From Paracoccaceae bacterium (GTDB taxonomy: Bacteria > Pseudomonadota > Alphaproteobacteria > Rhodobacterales > Rhodobacteraceae), in contig VYFX01000082.1 in the NCBI GenBank assembly GCA_009842205.1, forward strand, positions 1 through 33,566: 33,566 bases of DNA, read 5' to 3'. Below are positions 9,327-16,547 of this stretch, piece by piece. The first letter of the stretch is position 1, and every line of letters begins with the position of its first letter. A program made the translations under genes and the position numbers. Below the pieces are notes generated by a model. It saw only the letters and a program-made list of their open reading frames with translations, was not told where the DNA came from and did not search any database.

Positions 9327-9340
9327 TTGGAACGTTCCAA
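9327..9340. promoter_or_regulatory. LacI-type operator O5
   Basis: TTGGAACGTTCCAA is a perfect 14-bp palindrome lying 21 bases before the ATG of the Gfo/Idh/MocA gene. A candidate -10 (TATAAC, 9318-9323) directly precedes it, so the operator would cover the transcription start. It is the most symmetric of the five sites and hence the likely best binding site. Confidence 0.75.
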
Positions 9341-9360
9341 CATTCAAGGGGTTTTTTTTG

Positions 9361-10362
9361 ATGAAATGGGGATTGATCGGCGCAAGTAATATAGCCAAAC
9401 AGTTCATGATCAATGCGATAAATAGCCAGCAAGGTAACAAGGTTGCCGCTGTTCTTAGCGGTGATGAAACACGTGGACGGGCTTTTGCTGACGATTATGG
9501 AATTGAATGGGCAACGACTGATATTGATGAACTTCTGGAAGATCAAACCATAGAGGCTGTCTATATATCAACAACCAATGAAAAACATTACCCGCAGGCA
9601 ATGAAAGCCATTGCTGCAGGCAAGCATGTTATGTGTGAAAAACCCTTGGCCATAAATATTGAGCACGCATGCGAGATGGTATCTGCCGCTGCAAGTGCAA
9701 ATGTTGTTTTTGCAACGAATCACCATTTGAGAAATGCCGGTTCCCATCTCAAGATCAAGGAACTTATAGATCAGGGCAGGGTTGGTGACGTTCAAGCCAT
9801 TCGGATAGGACATGCCGTATATCTGCCGTCCAACCTTCATAGTTGGCGAATAAACAACCCCCAAGTCGGTGGAGGTTCAATTCTTGATCAAGTAGTACAC
9901 GATGCCGATACCGTACGCTTTCATTTACAGGAAGATCCACAAGAAGTTGTGGCCATAGAACGCTCTGAAAGCCTGGGAAAAGATGTCGAAGACAGTGTCA
10001 TGTCGGTTTGGCAAATGCCTTCGGGTATTCTTGTTCATACCCATGCGGGATACACCGTCAGACACGCCGGAACTTCTTATGAGGTACATGGAACAGAAGG
10101 ATCAATATTCGCCCGTGGAGTCATGACTCAACAACCGGTAGGAGAAATTCACTTGCGTCGGGAAAACCAAACCGAGGTTCAAGAATTCAGCAATCATGAT
10201 CTTTATATTCGATCAATGCGTCTCTTCATGGATGCGGTCAACAATGGGGGATCCCCGGCAGCTACAGGAGTAGATGGTATCAAATCCCTGGCTGTAGCAC
10301 TGGCAGTAAAGGAAGCTGCAACAACTGGTCATCGTGTAAAAGTAAATTACGGAGAAACCTGA
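9361..10362 (+). CDS. Gfo/Idh/MocA family NAD(P)-dependent sugar dehydrogenase
   Basis: A 333-residue oxidoreductase. The N-terminal Rossmann motif is GLIGASNIA (residues 4-12), the family EKP motif is at 93-95 (MCEKPLA), and Asp176/His180 in GGSILDQVVHD are the usual catalytic pair. A TTG one codon upstream is possible, but ATG at 9361 has AAGGGG at a suitable distance and gives the normal N-terminus. The family oxidises sugars, inositols and glycosides at ring carbons. The gene starts the third unit of the regulon and is followed two bases later by the CoA-transferase gene, so the two act together. Confidence 0.93.
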   Translation: MKWGLIGASNIAKQFMINAINSQQGNKVAAVLSGDETRGRAFADDYGIEWATTDIDELLEDQTIEAVYISTTNEKHYPQAMKAIAAGKHVMCEKPLAINIEHACEMVSAAASANVVFATNHHLRNAGSHLKIKELIDQGRVGDVQAIRIGHAVYLPSNLHSWRINNPQVGGGSILDQVVHDADTVRFHLQEDPQEVVAIERSESLGKDVEDSVMSVWQMPSGILVHTHAGYTVRHAGTSYEVHGTEGSIFARGVMTQQPVGEIHLRRENQTEVQEFSNHDLYIRSMRLFMDAVNNGGSPAATGVDGIKSLAVALAVKEAATTGHRVKVNYGET

Positions 10363-10363
10363 T

Positions 10364-11932
10364 ATGGCAAGGATTGTATCTGCCGAGGAGGCCGTATCCC
10401 AAATTCGTGATGGTGATGTTGTTGCCATCTCATCCTCATCCGCATTGTGTTGTCCTGATCTGGTATTGAAATCCCTTGGAGAACGTTTTGAAGAAGAAAC
10501 AAGCCCAAAGGACCTTACGACACTTCTACCGATCGCTGCCGGTGACATGTATGGTATCAAGGGAATAGATCACATTGCCAAGGATGGTCTTCTCAAGAGG
10601 GTACTTGCCGGTTCCTATCCAAGCGGTCCATCTTCAAAAGAAATGCCTGCCATATGGCAAATGATCGTCGAGGATCGGGTTGCTGCCTATAATATACCTT
10701 CCGGAATCATGTTTGACATGTTTCGTGATGTTGCTGCCCATCGTCCAGGTGTCTTTACACAGGTAGGAATGGAAACCTACGTTGATCCCGTGAGGGAAGG
10801 TTGTGCGATGAATCCCCGTGCTTCTGCCCAACCGATTGTAAAGCGTCAGGATCTGTTTGGGGAAACCTGGCTTCATTTTCCAAACATCATACCCAATGTG
10901 GCGATCATTAGGGCCACAACTGCAGATGAACGGGGAAACTTGTCATTTGAACATGAAGGGACCTTTCTTGGTACCCGTGATTTGGCCTTGGCAACCAGAA
11001 ATCACAGGGGGCTGGTTATTGCCCAGGTTAAAAGAATTACGGCTGATGGATTACTCCACCTTAATGATGTTCATATTCCAGGTCATCTGGTGGATTTGAT
11101 AGTGGTTGATCCCGACCAGAAACAAACCACCAACACAGACTATGACCCTGCAATATCTGGAGAGATCAAGCGACCCTGGAACAGCTTTTCTCCTGTTGAC
11201 CATGGTATTGAAAAAGTGCTTGCCCGTCGAGCAGCCATGGAACTCAAATCAGGGAATACGGCTGTTTTGGGATTTGGGATTTCAGCGAATGTACCAAGGA
11301 TTCTGATTGAAGAGGGGTATACTCGCGATGTCAGTTGGGCCATCGAACAAGGCGCCGTTGGAGGTGTTCCCCTGACAGGTTTTGCATTTGGGTGTTCGGC
11401 CAATGCCGATACAATTTTACCCTCGCCAACCCAGTTTACCTATTTCCAGGGAGGAGGCTTCGATACCTGTTTCCTTTCCTTTATGGAAGTCGACATCAAC
11501 GGCAATGTCAATGTTTCCAAATTGGGGAAAAAGCCGTATTTAACCGCTGGATGTGGAGGCTTTGTTGATATAACTGCCAATGCCCGCAATATTGTCTTCC
11601 TGGGTTATTTTGAAGCCGGTGCTGATTTGGAGCTTTCTTCGGAGGGAATCAGTGTCAATAAAAAAGGCAAGTTCACCAAGTTTGTTGAAGAGGTTGAGCA
11701 TGTTACCTTTGCTGGTCGCAGAGCCCAAGCTCGTGGACAAAAATTTATTTATGTCACGGAACGTTGTGTAATTCGTCTTGAGGATGGATTGGTAGCCACC
11801 GAGATCATGCCAGGAATTGATCCTTACAAGGATATAGTGGAAGTTACCAATGGCCGGGTCAGGATTTCTGAAAATGCAACCCAAATGCCAAAATCCCTCC
11901 TTGTTGAAGGCCCCATGGGCTTGGATTTGTGA
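10364..11932 (+). CDS. Family I CoA-transferase (acetate/propionate CoA-transferase-like)
   Basis: A 522-residue fused alpha-beta CoA-transferase similar to propionate CoA-transferase and YdiF. The N-terminal alpha-like half contains the segment around residues 81-92 (AGSYPSGPS). The beta-like half holds the catalytic glutamate Glu328 in AIEQGAVGGVP, which forms the gamma-glutamyl-CoA thioester. The length is normal. The enzyme transfers CoA between short carboxylic acids. Co-expression with a sugar dehydrogenase is unusual and suggests that the pathway makes a free short acid (for example a hydroxy or keto acid) that is activated by CoA transfer. The acid is not identifiable. Confidence 0.9.
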   Translation: MARIVSAEEAVSQIRDGDVVAISSSSALCCPDLVLKSLGERFEEETSPKDLTTLLPIAAGDMYGIKGIDHIAKDGLLKRVLAGSYPSGPSSKEMPAIWQMIVEDRVAAYNIPSGIMFDMFRDVAAHRPGVFTQVGMETYVDPVREGCAMNPRASAQPIVKRQDLFGETWLHFPNIIPNVAIIRATTADERGNLSFEHEGTFLGTRDLALATRNHRGLVIAQVKRITADGLLHLNDVHIPGHLVDLIVVDPDQKQTTNTDYDPAISGEIKRPWNSFSPVDHGIEKVLARRAAMELKSGNTAVLGFGISANVPRILIEEGYTRDVSWAIEQGAVGGVPLTGFAFGCSANADTILPSPTQFTYFQGGGFDTCFLSFMEVDINGNVNVSKLGKKPYLTAGCGGFVDITANARNIVFLGYFEAGADLELSSEGISVNKKGKFTKFVEEVEHVTFAGRRAQARGQKFIYVTERCVIRLEDGLVATEIMPGIDPYKDIVEVTNGRVRISENATQMPKSLLVEGPMGLDL

Positions 11933-12131
11933 GCAGGGTATAATTTAAGATTCTCCGAAATCTGGCTGAACAACGCCTTGTTAACCCACAAATGCTGAAC
12001 GCACTTACCATATGAAAGTGGGAATTTATCGTTAAAATAGATTAAAACGAGGGTATTAAACTTATTATGTTTTTCTTATGGGTTTTCTCACACTTTCATC
12101 CTTGATTTCTGGAAAGGTTGAAAATTTCAGG

Positions 12132-12145
12132 CAAACGGCCGTTTG
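12132..12145. repeat. Perfect palindrome upstream of the resolvase islet
   Basis: CAAACGGCCGTTTG is a perfect 14-bp dyad, 39 bases before the start of the small protein gene. A shorter dyad (TGAAAATTTCA) lies about ten bases further upstream. It could be an operator or a recombinase-binding subsite. No second copy was noticed in the window. Confidence 0.5.
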
Positions 12146-12184
12146 TTTAGCTGGGTTTACTGTATTTTTTTGAGGACAATTTAC

Positions 12185-12484
12185 TTGACCATACAAGAAA
12201 TAGACCAACACCTGTTGAAACCCTGTATTGCAAAAAAACTAAATGAGTATCGTATTGCCCTGGGTTTTGATCCAATCGATGGAGAAGACATGGAACTTGC
12301 ATTGCAGGTGATGGGAGGTTTTTTCGTTCGACGGAATAAAGAACGCTGTGAATGGGCTTGGAATCAATTACCAATCAGGATGAAGGGATTGTCAAAGAAG
12401 GATCGTTTGACCTACTACAGGTGGATGTTGGATAATGATGAGAGTTGGTCTGATTGGTCATTCAAAAAGATAGTGAGGGGATGA
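12185..12484 (+). CDS. Hypothetical protein, resolvase-linked
   Basis: A protein of about 100 residues that I do not recognise. It is rich in charged and aromatic residues, with three Trp in the last third (WAWNQLP, YYRWMLD, SWSDWSF) and a basic tail, and it has no signal or membrane segment. An upstream TTG at 12143 would give 113 residues. I prefer the TTG at 12185 because GAGG at 12172-12175 lies nine bases before it. The stop is three bases before the resolvase ATG, with GAGGGG between as the resolvase ribosome site, so the two genes look like an operon. A DNA-binding or recombination accessory role is only a guess. Confidence 0.55.
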   Translation: MTIQEIDQHLLKPCIAKKLNEYRIALGFDPIDGEDMELALQVMGGFFVRRNKERCEWAWNQLPIRMKGLSKKDRLTYYRWMLDNDESWSDWSFKKIVRG

Positions 12485-12487
12485 ATT

Positions 12488-13138
12488 ATGCTGGTAGGTT
12501 ACATGCGGGTCTCAACCCATGAACAGACCACCGATTTGCAAATGGATGCCCTGACCAAGGCAGGTGTTTCCCTAGATTGGATATATTCAGATACCGGTTC
12601 AGGAACAAGGAAGGATCTTCCTGGGTGGAACGATTGCAACAAGGTTCTTCGCAAGGGTGATACACTGATTTGTTGGCGGCTGGATCGTCTGGGACGAAGC
12701 CTCCAGCATCTGGTGGGCATCATCGAGGATTTGACCAAAAGGGGGGTTGGCCTCCGGATTCCTTAAGGGCAGGGCAGCAACATTGATACCAATACTTCCG
12801 AGGGACGGATGATTTTCAACCTATTCGCCGTTCTGGCAAAATATGAGCGTACCCTGATTTCCGAACGCACCAAGGCAGGTCTGGCCGCTGCACGGGCCCG
12901 AGGTCGCAAGGGAGGGCGCCCCAGGTCACTTACTCCAACTCAGGTTTTGGGTCTGGCAGAGGCCATGAAGAATCGGACAGCAAAACCCAGCGAACTTGCC
13001 AAGGAACTGGGGATATCCATTCCGACGCTTTACAATTATGTGTCAGAAACGGGAGAATTACGTTCAAGCGGTTTCAAGGTAATGAAAGGAAAGGGAGGCC
13101 GGTCAAGGAAGATTGCACCGGCAAGCAGCCGACCATGA
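12488..13138 (+). pseudogene. Serine recombinase (resolvase/invertase), interrupted by a stop
   Basis: Both halves are in the same frame and together make a complete resolvase of about 216 codons. The N-terminal half has the nucleophile Ser8 in YMRVSTHEQT and the RLDRLGRS motif. After the TAA at 12764-12766 the frame continues with GQGSNIDTNT, AVLAKYERTLISERT (helix E) and a C-terminal helix-turn-helix (SELAKELGISIPTLYNYV). Relatives read roughly LxxLTGQG here. The sequence ATTCCTTAAGGGCAG would be repaired by removing one C and adding one G, or the stop may be a simple nonsense change. A restart at ATG 12809 would give a 109-residue DNA-binding fragment without catalysis. Confidence 0.85.
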
Positions 13139-13794
13139 ACCAAAAGCAGCTTAAAATATCACGGCATCCTACTTGTGAGGAAGCAAGTTTATTCTGTGAA
13201 GTATGCTATTCGGTTTATCGATGTTGGGTTACATACAAAATTGTTTTTGAGGAAATTAACCCATTGCTTAGGAGGGAAGGGAAATTTTCCCTGTTGGGAT
13301 TCATAAACTCTCCAATCGGGGCAACACTGTCCATCTTTGATAGAACATTGGGAAACCAAATTGTACTTGAGATAACAAAATTGCATGATCCAGCAAGGAT
13401 GGGAGAATATGAAAACGTGTGCATTGACCTTTATGTTTCTCATGTGGAGTGGTCCGACGAGGAGTTACCAATCATCAAAAACCTCCAGGAGGAATTGGAA
13501 GAACATTTCAATTGGATAAAGCCAGCCCGCAACAAGATGTTGGCCCACAATGACAGGACGGTACTCAACAGTCTTGTTTCTCTTGGCGGTTTCCCGGACG
13601 GTGTTGATGATGATTACTTTCGAACTCTGGGGGAATTTTGTACTCTCATACGGCAGAAATTCCAACTGGACTATCCCCCATTTTACAGGAATGAAAGGTT
13701 TCTCTTCAACAAGGAGGGCAATCCCCGAGATCCATATTGTCCTGTCCATAATGCCAGGGAGTTTCGTGACATGATTGTTCGTAATTCAGGATGA
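13135..13794 (+). CDS. HEPN/AbiU2-like protein
   Basis: A 219-residue, largely helical cytoplasmic protein. Residues 131-140 read ARNKMLAHND, giving Arg132 and His138, an R-x5-H pattern as in the R-x4-6-H motif of HEPN ribonucleases. The motif placement behind a long amphipathic region recalls the AbiU2/HEPN-like family linked to phage abortive infection. Its ATG overlaps the resolvase stop (ATGA), so translation was coupled to the recombinase. No antitoxin such as a MNT nucleotidyltransferase is adjacent. Family assignment is from motif and general pattern only; the function as an RNase or defence protein is inferred. Confidence 0.6.
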   Translation: MNQKQLKISRHPTCEEASLFCEVCYSVYRCWVTYKIVFEEINPLLRREGKFSLLGFINSPIGATLSIFDRTLGNQIVLEITKLHDPARMGEYENVCIDLYVSHVEWSDEELPIIKNLQEELEEHFNWIKPARNKMLAHNDRTVLNSLVSLGGFPDGVDDDYFRTLGEFCTLIRQKFQLDYPPFYRNERFLFNKEGNPRDPYCPVHNAREFRDMIVRNSG

Positions 13795-14155
13795 TATTTT
13801 CATTGCTATTTTGGTATTTATGATGGGGTTTTCTCGTCGTTTCGAAATACCCTTTGGCCAACCTCTTCAGTTCTTTCAGGATTTCCCTTACCGGTAGAAT
13901 CATTTTGTCACTTCGCTGCGTGTAATGTTGGAATTTCGGATACATCCAAAAAAAACAATCCTTCAGATGGAGGTTGACATCCCTCTACCATTTAGGAGAA
14001 TAAAAAAATTTGTTTGGCATATTATTTGACTAGAAGTCTGTACACCGCATCTGATTAATTATATGGCAATTTGAATTCAAAATGGTCATGGTAGATTTTC
14101 AAACATTTTTTACCCTTTGATTCAAGACTCCAAAGAACGATAAGGATTCGAAATA
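13795..14155. other. Non-coding stretch in the accessory islet
   Basis: These 361 AT-rich bases have no convincing gene. A minus-strand frame (13706-13945) has a plausible-looking N-terminal half but no ribosome site and overlaps the HEPN gene. The last 50 bases carry the ribosome site (AAGGA) for the membrane protein at 14156. Confidence 0.4.
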
Positions 14156-14431
14156 ATGGTTAGTGCAATTGCAGAATTAACTGGGGCAACAATAGTGTCG
14201 TATCTGATGTTACGAGTAATCTCTTATGGAATAGAAAAAATATGCCGTAGGGAAAATGGTAACTCAGAAATTGCTTTTGCAGGCTTCTTGGCCCTTATTC
14301 TTGGTATCATAATAGCAGGATATGCTTTACGTGATGGGCATCCTGACCCTCAATTTGTCCTGGCGCTTTATATGTTTTTTGGACCAGCAATGTTAGCTAC
14401 CGTCATTGAGTTGCTAAGAACACAAAAATAA
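14156..14431 (+). CDS. Small membrane protein, unknown
   Basis: A 91-residue protein with three likely membrane segments at about residues 7-26, 41-59 and 67-85, separated by short loops containing a basic stretch (KICRRENG). I do not recognise a family. An AAGGA ribosome site lies nine bases before the ATG. It stands alone between the HEPN gene and a degraded-looking gap. With a HEPN toxin nearby, a membrane partner could be imagined, but nothing in the sequence proves a link. Confidence 0.5.
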   Translation: MVSAIAELTGATIVSYLMLRVISYGIEKICRRENGNSEIAFAGFLALILGIIIAGYALRDGHPDPQFVLALYMFFGPAMLATVIELLRTQK

Positions 14432-14744
14432 TTTTCATTAAGGGCCTATCGGAAAAAAGCACCTAATGCGTTGAACGGGAAGGGGAAGAATTCCAAGAAA
14501 AAATTCATTAGCCAATTTGCCCGGAGCCAACTTAACATACCAATCCCAGACAAGGGAAATCCAAAAGGCCGATAACACATCTTATGTTAAGAAACGGTTG
14601 GGAATTGGAGGTAGCTGGGGTTGGACTAGGAATAGTGTCAAAGTCGGGAGCGGATCTTGTTTCGAAAAGGACCTTTTGAATACTTTGACAATCTCCCTTA
14701 CTTGTTAAGCATTGAGCGTGGCCAAGCAAATTAAAGACAGATGC
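14432..14744. other. Gap without a supported gene
   Basis: These 313 bases contain only short open frames on both strands (14517-14708 plus, 14532-14729 minus) with no ribosome site or family resemblance. The stretch may be the eroded edge of the accessory islet. I see no tRNA or strong hairpin here. Confidence 0.35.
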
Positions 14745-15449
14745 TTAGACTGAACGGGTCAAACCACCATCAATACGTATGTTCTGGCCTGTAACATAGG
14801 CTGCCTCTTCGGAAGCAAGATAATTTATCAGTGAGGAAACTTCATTTGTCTTGCCATACCTCCCCATGGGAATACGTGCACGTCTGTCCGCGGTTTCAGG
14901 AAGACTGTCAATAAATCCTGGTAGTATATTGTTCATGCGAACGTTTTTCTCGGCAAATTTGTCGGAAAACAGTTTGGTGAAACTGGCCAAACCAGCCCGA
15001 AATACACCAGATGTTGGGAATAGAGGATCAGGCTCGAATACGGCAAAAGTAGATATATTGATAAATGTTCCTCCACCTTGCCTAGCCATGATCGGTGCTA
15101 CTATTCGTGCTACTCGAATGACATTCATAAGATAGAATTCCATTCCCTCATGCCAGTTTTCATCACTGATTTCAAGTATATCCCCCTTGGGCCCATGGCC
15201 AGCTGAACTTACAACGACATCTATCCGTCCCCATTTGGAAACCGCTTTATCGACAAGGTTCTGGATATTACTACTGCTCTTGTTTGTTCCTGTTACTCCA
15301 ACGCCTCCTAGCTTGTTGGCGAGGGCTTCTCCCTTACCGGAAGAAGATAAAATTCCTATGTGGAATCCGGATTGGGCGAGAATCTCCGCAGCATCTGCCC
15401 CCATGCCACTTCCTCCACCTATGATCAAGGCTACATTCGATGTATTCAT
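14745..15449 (-). CDS. Atypical SDR family protein lacking the YxxxK pair
   Basis: A 234-residue SDR-fold protein with a good ribosome site (AGGAG) before its ATG. The cofactor loop GGGSGMG is at residues 11-17, SSAG at 81-84 replaces NAG, and the C-terminus has RIDGGL. Where SDRs carry Tyr-x3-Lys the sequence reads SGVFR, so Ser147 and Arg151 replace both residues. The conserved surroundings (ISTFAVFEPDP, MNNILPGFIDSLPE) suggest a real subfamily and not a decayed gene; I recall similar proteins in other alphaproteobacteria. It may act by a different mechanism or be non-catalytic. It is transcribed alone, divergently from the methyltransferase gene. Confidence 0.85.
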   Translation of the reverse strand: MNTSNVALIIGGGSGMGADAAEILAQSGFHIGILSSSGKGEALANKLGGVGVTGTNKSSSNIQNLVDKAVSKWGRIDVVVSSAGHGPKGDILEISDENWHEGMEFYLMNVIRVARIVAPIMARQGGGTFINISTFAVFEPDPLFPTSGVFRAGLASFTKLFSDKFAEKNVRMNNILPGFIDSLPETADRRARIPMGRYGKTNEVSSLINYLASEEAAYVTGQNIRIDGGLTRSV

Positions 15450-15570
15450 TGTTTGTTACTCCTAAATTTTAACTGTCTGGCTTACTGGTTCTATACCAGA
15501 AAAAATTGATTATTTATCTTGATACTTATTGGCGATTTAGCCACAAAAACAAGCTCAATCAAGTTGGTAG

Positions 15571-16536
15571 TTGGTGGACAAGGTTGTAGAAAAGGATTTA
15601 ACCAAGAGGACCAAGGGTCAGTACTATACCTTGGGTAATCCCTTTTCTCTTGCTCCTTTTATTGACTGGGCCAACAGCATCGGGCTTTCCAACAGAAAAA
15701 TCTTGGAGCCCTTTGCTGGAGCAAATCATATCATAAGATCGTTGCAATCGATTGGCATGTGTAATTATTCCGACTCGTTCGATATCGCACCTGCAGATGT
15801 CGATGTGGTACACCGGAATACCATTATTTCCTTTCCAAAGGGTTATGATGTTTGTATTACCAATCCACCTTGGCTGGCCAAAAACTCGGCAACAAGACTA
15901 AAACTCTCCTTTCCCGATAGCCAATATGATGATCTCTACAAGCACTGTCTCTGCCTTTGTCTTCGACATTGCGATTATGTGGCAGCATTGATTCCAGCTT
16001 CTTTTCTGCATAGTAACCTGTTCAGAAGACGATTGTCCAGATACATATTGCTTCATAGCGAGAGTATTTTCAACGATACAGATAATCCTGTTTGCCTTGC
16101 TCTATTTGACAAGGATGATGTCCAGGATACCTGCATCTATTATGATAACAGATTTGTTGGAAACCTGAGCTTGTTGGAAACACATCTGCCTATTCCATGG
16201 AAAGGCTGTAAAATTACCTTCAATGATCCCCTTGGCAAGCTGGGATTGATTACCTTTGATAACACCAGAGAGCCATCCATCAGGTTTTGCCGTGTGGAAG
16301 AGATTCATCAATACCCGGTCAAGGATTCTTCCAGGTATTTTGTGAGAATTGAGTGTGGCATTGAGAACATCCCGGCTGTGGTTTCAACCCTAAACGGTAA
16401 AATCAATGCCTTCAGAAATGAAACCTGTGACTTGTTCCTTACCCCTTTCAAAGGTATACGCAAGGATGGTTTTTACAGAAGGCGAATGAGTTTTGAATTG
16501 GCAAGAAGGTTTGTTGGGACCGTTATTGATAATTAG
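15571..16536 (+). CDS. Solitary DNA methyltransferase, N6-adenine type
   Basis: A 321-residue SAM-dependent methyltransferase. KGQYYT is at 15-20, SAM-binding motif I is EPFAGAN (46-52), an acidic residue of motif II is near 71, and the catalytic motif IV is NPPW (98-101). The TxGQYYT start and NPPW point to gamma-type adenine methyltransferases of type II-like systems. The start is TTG at 15571 or GTG at 15574; no ATG is available nearby. No restriction endonuclease gene is adjacent, so it is an orphan and may act in regulation or protection. The target sequence cannot be predicted. A protein or RNA substrate is a less likely alternative. Confidence 0.75.
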   Translation: MVDKVVEKDLTKRTKGQYYTLGNPFSLAPFIDWANSIGLSNRKILEPFAGANHIIRSLQSIGMCNYSDSFDIAPADVDVVHRNTIISFPKGYDVCITNPPWLAKNSATRLKLSFPDSQYDDLYKHCLCLCLRHCDYVAALIPASFLHSNLFRRRLSRYILLHSESIFNDTDNPVCLALFDKDDVQDTCIYYDNRFVGNLSLLETHLPIPWKGCKITFNDPLGKLGLITFDNTREPSIRFCRVEEIHQYPVKDSSRYFVRIECGIENIPAVVSTLNGKINAFRNETCDLFLTPFKGIRKDGFYRRRMSFELARRFVGTVIDN

Positions 16537-16547
16537 GCACGATTGTT

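Noticed and set aside
12764-12809. Programmed frameshift or stop readthrough in the resolvase
   Set aside because: Frame is the same on both sides of the stop and there is no slippery site with a clear downstream structure. A mutation or sequence error is simpler.
13706-13945. Minus-strand frame of 79 codons behind the HEPN gene, with a plausible-looking first half
   Set aside because: It overlaps the end of the HEPN gene, has no ribosome site at proper distance, and its second half is antisense translation. Not strong enough to list as a gene.
14517-14729. Overlapping short frames on both strands in the 14.5-14.7 kb gap
   Set aside because: No ribosome site, no family likeness and overlapping each other. 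Perhaps remnants of a lost gene, but unproven.
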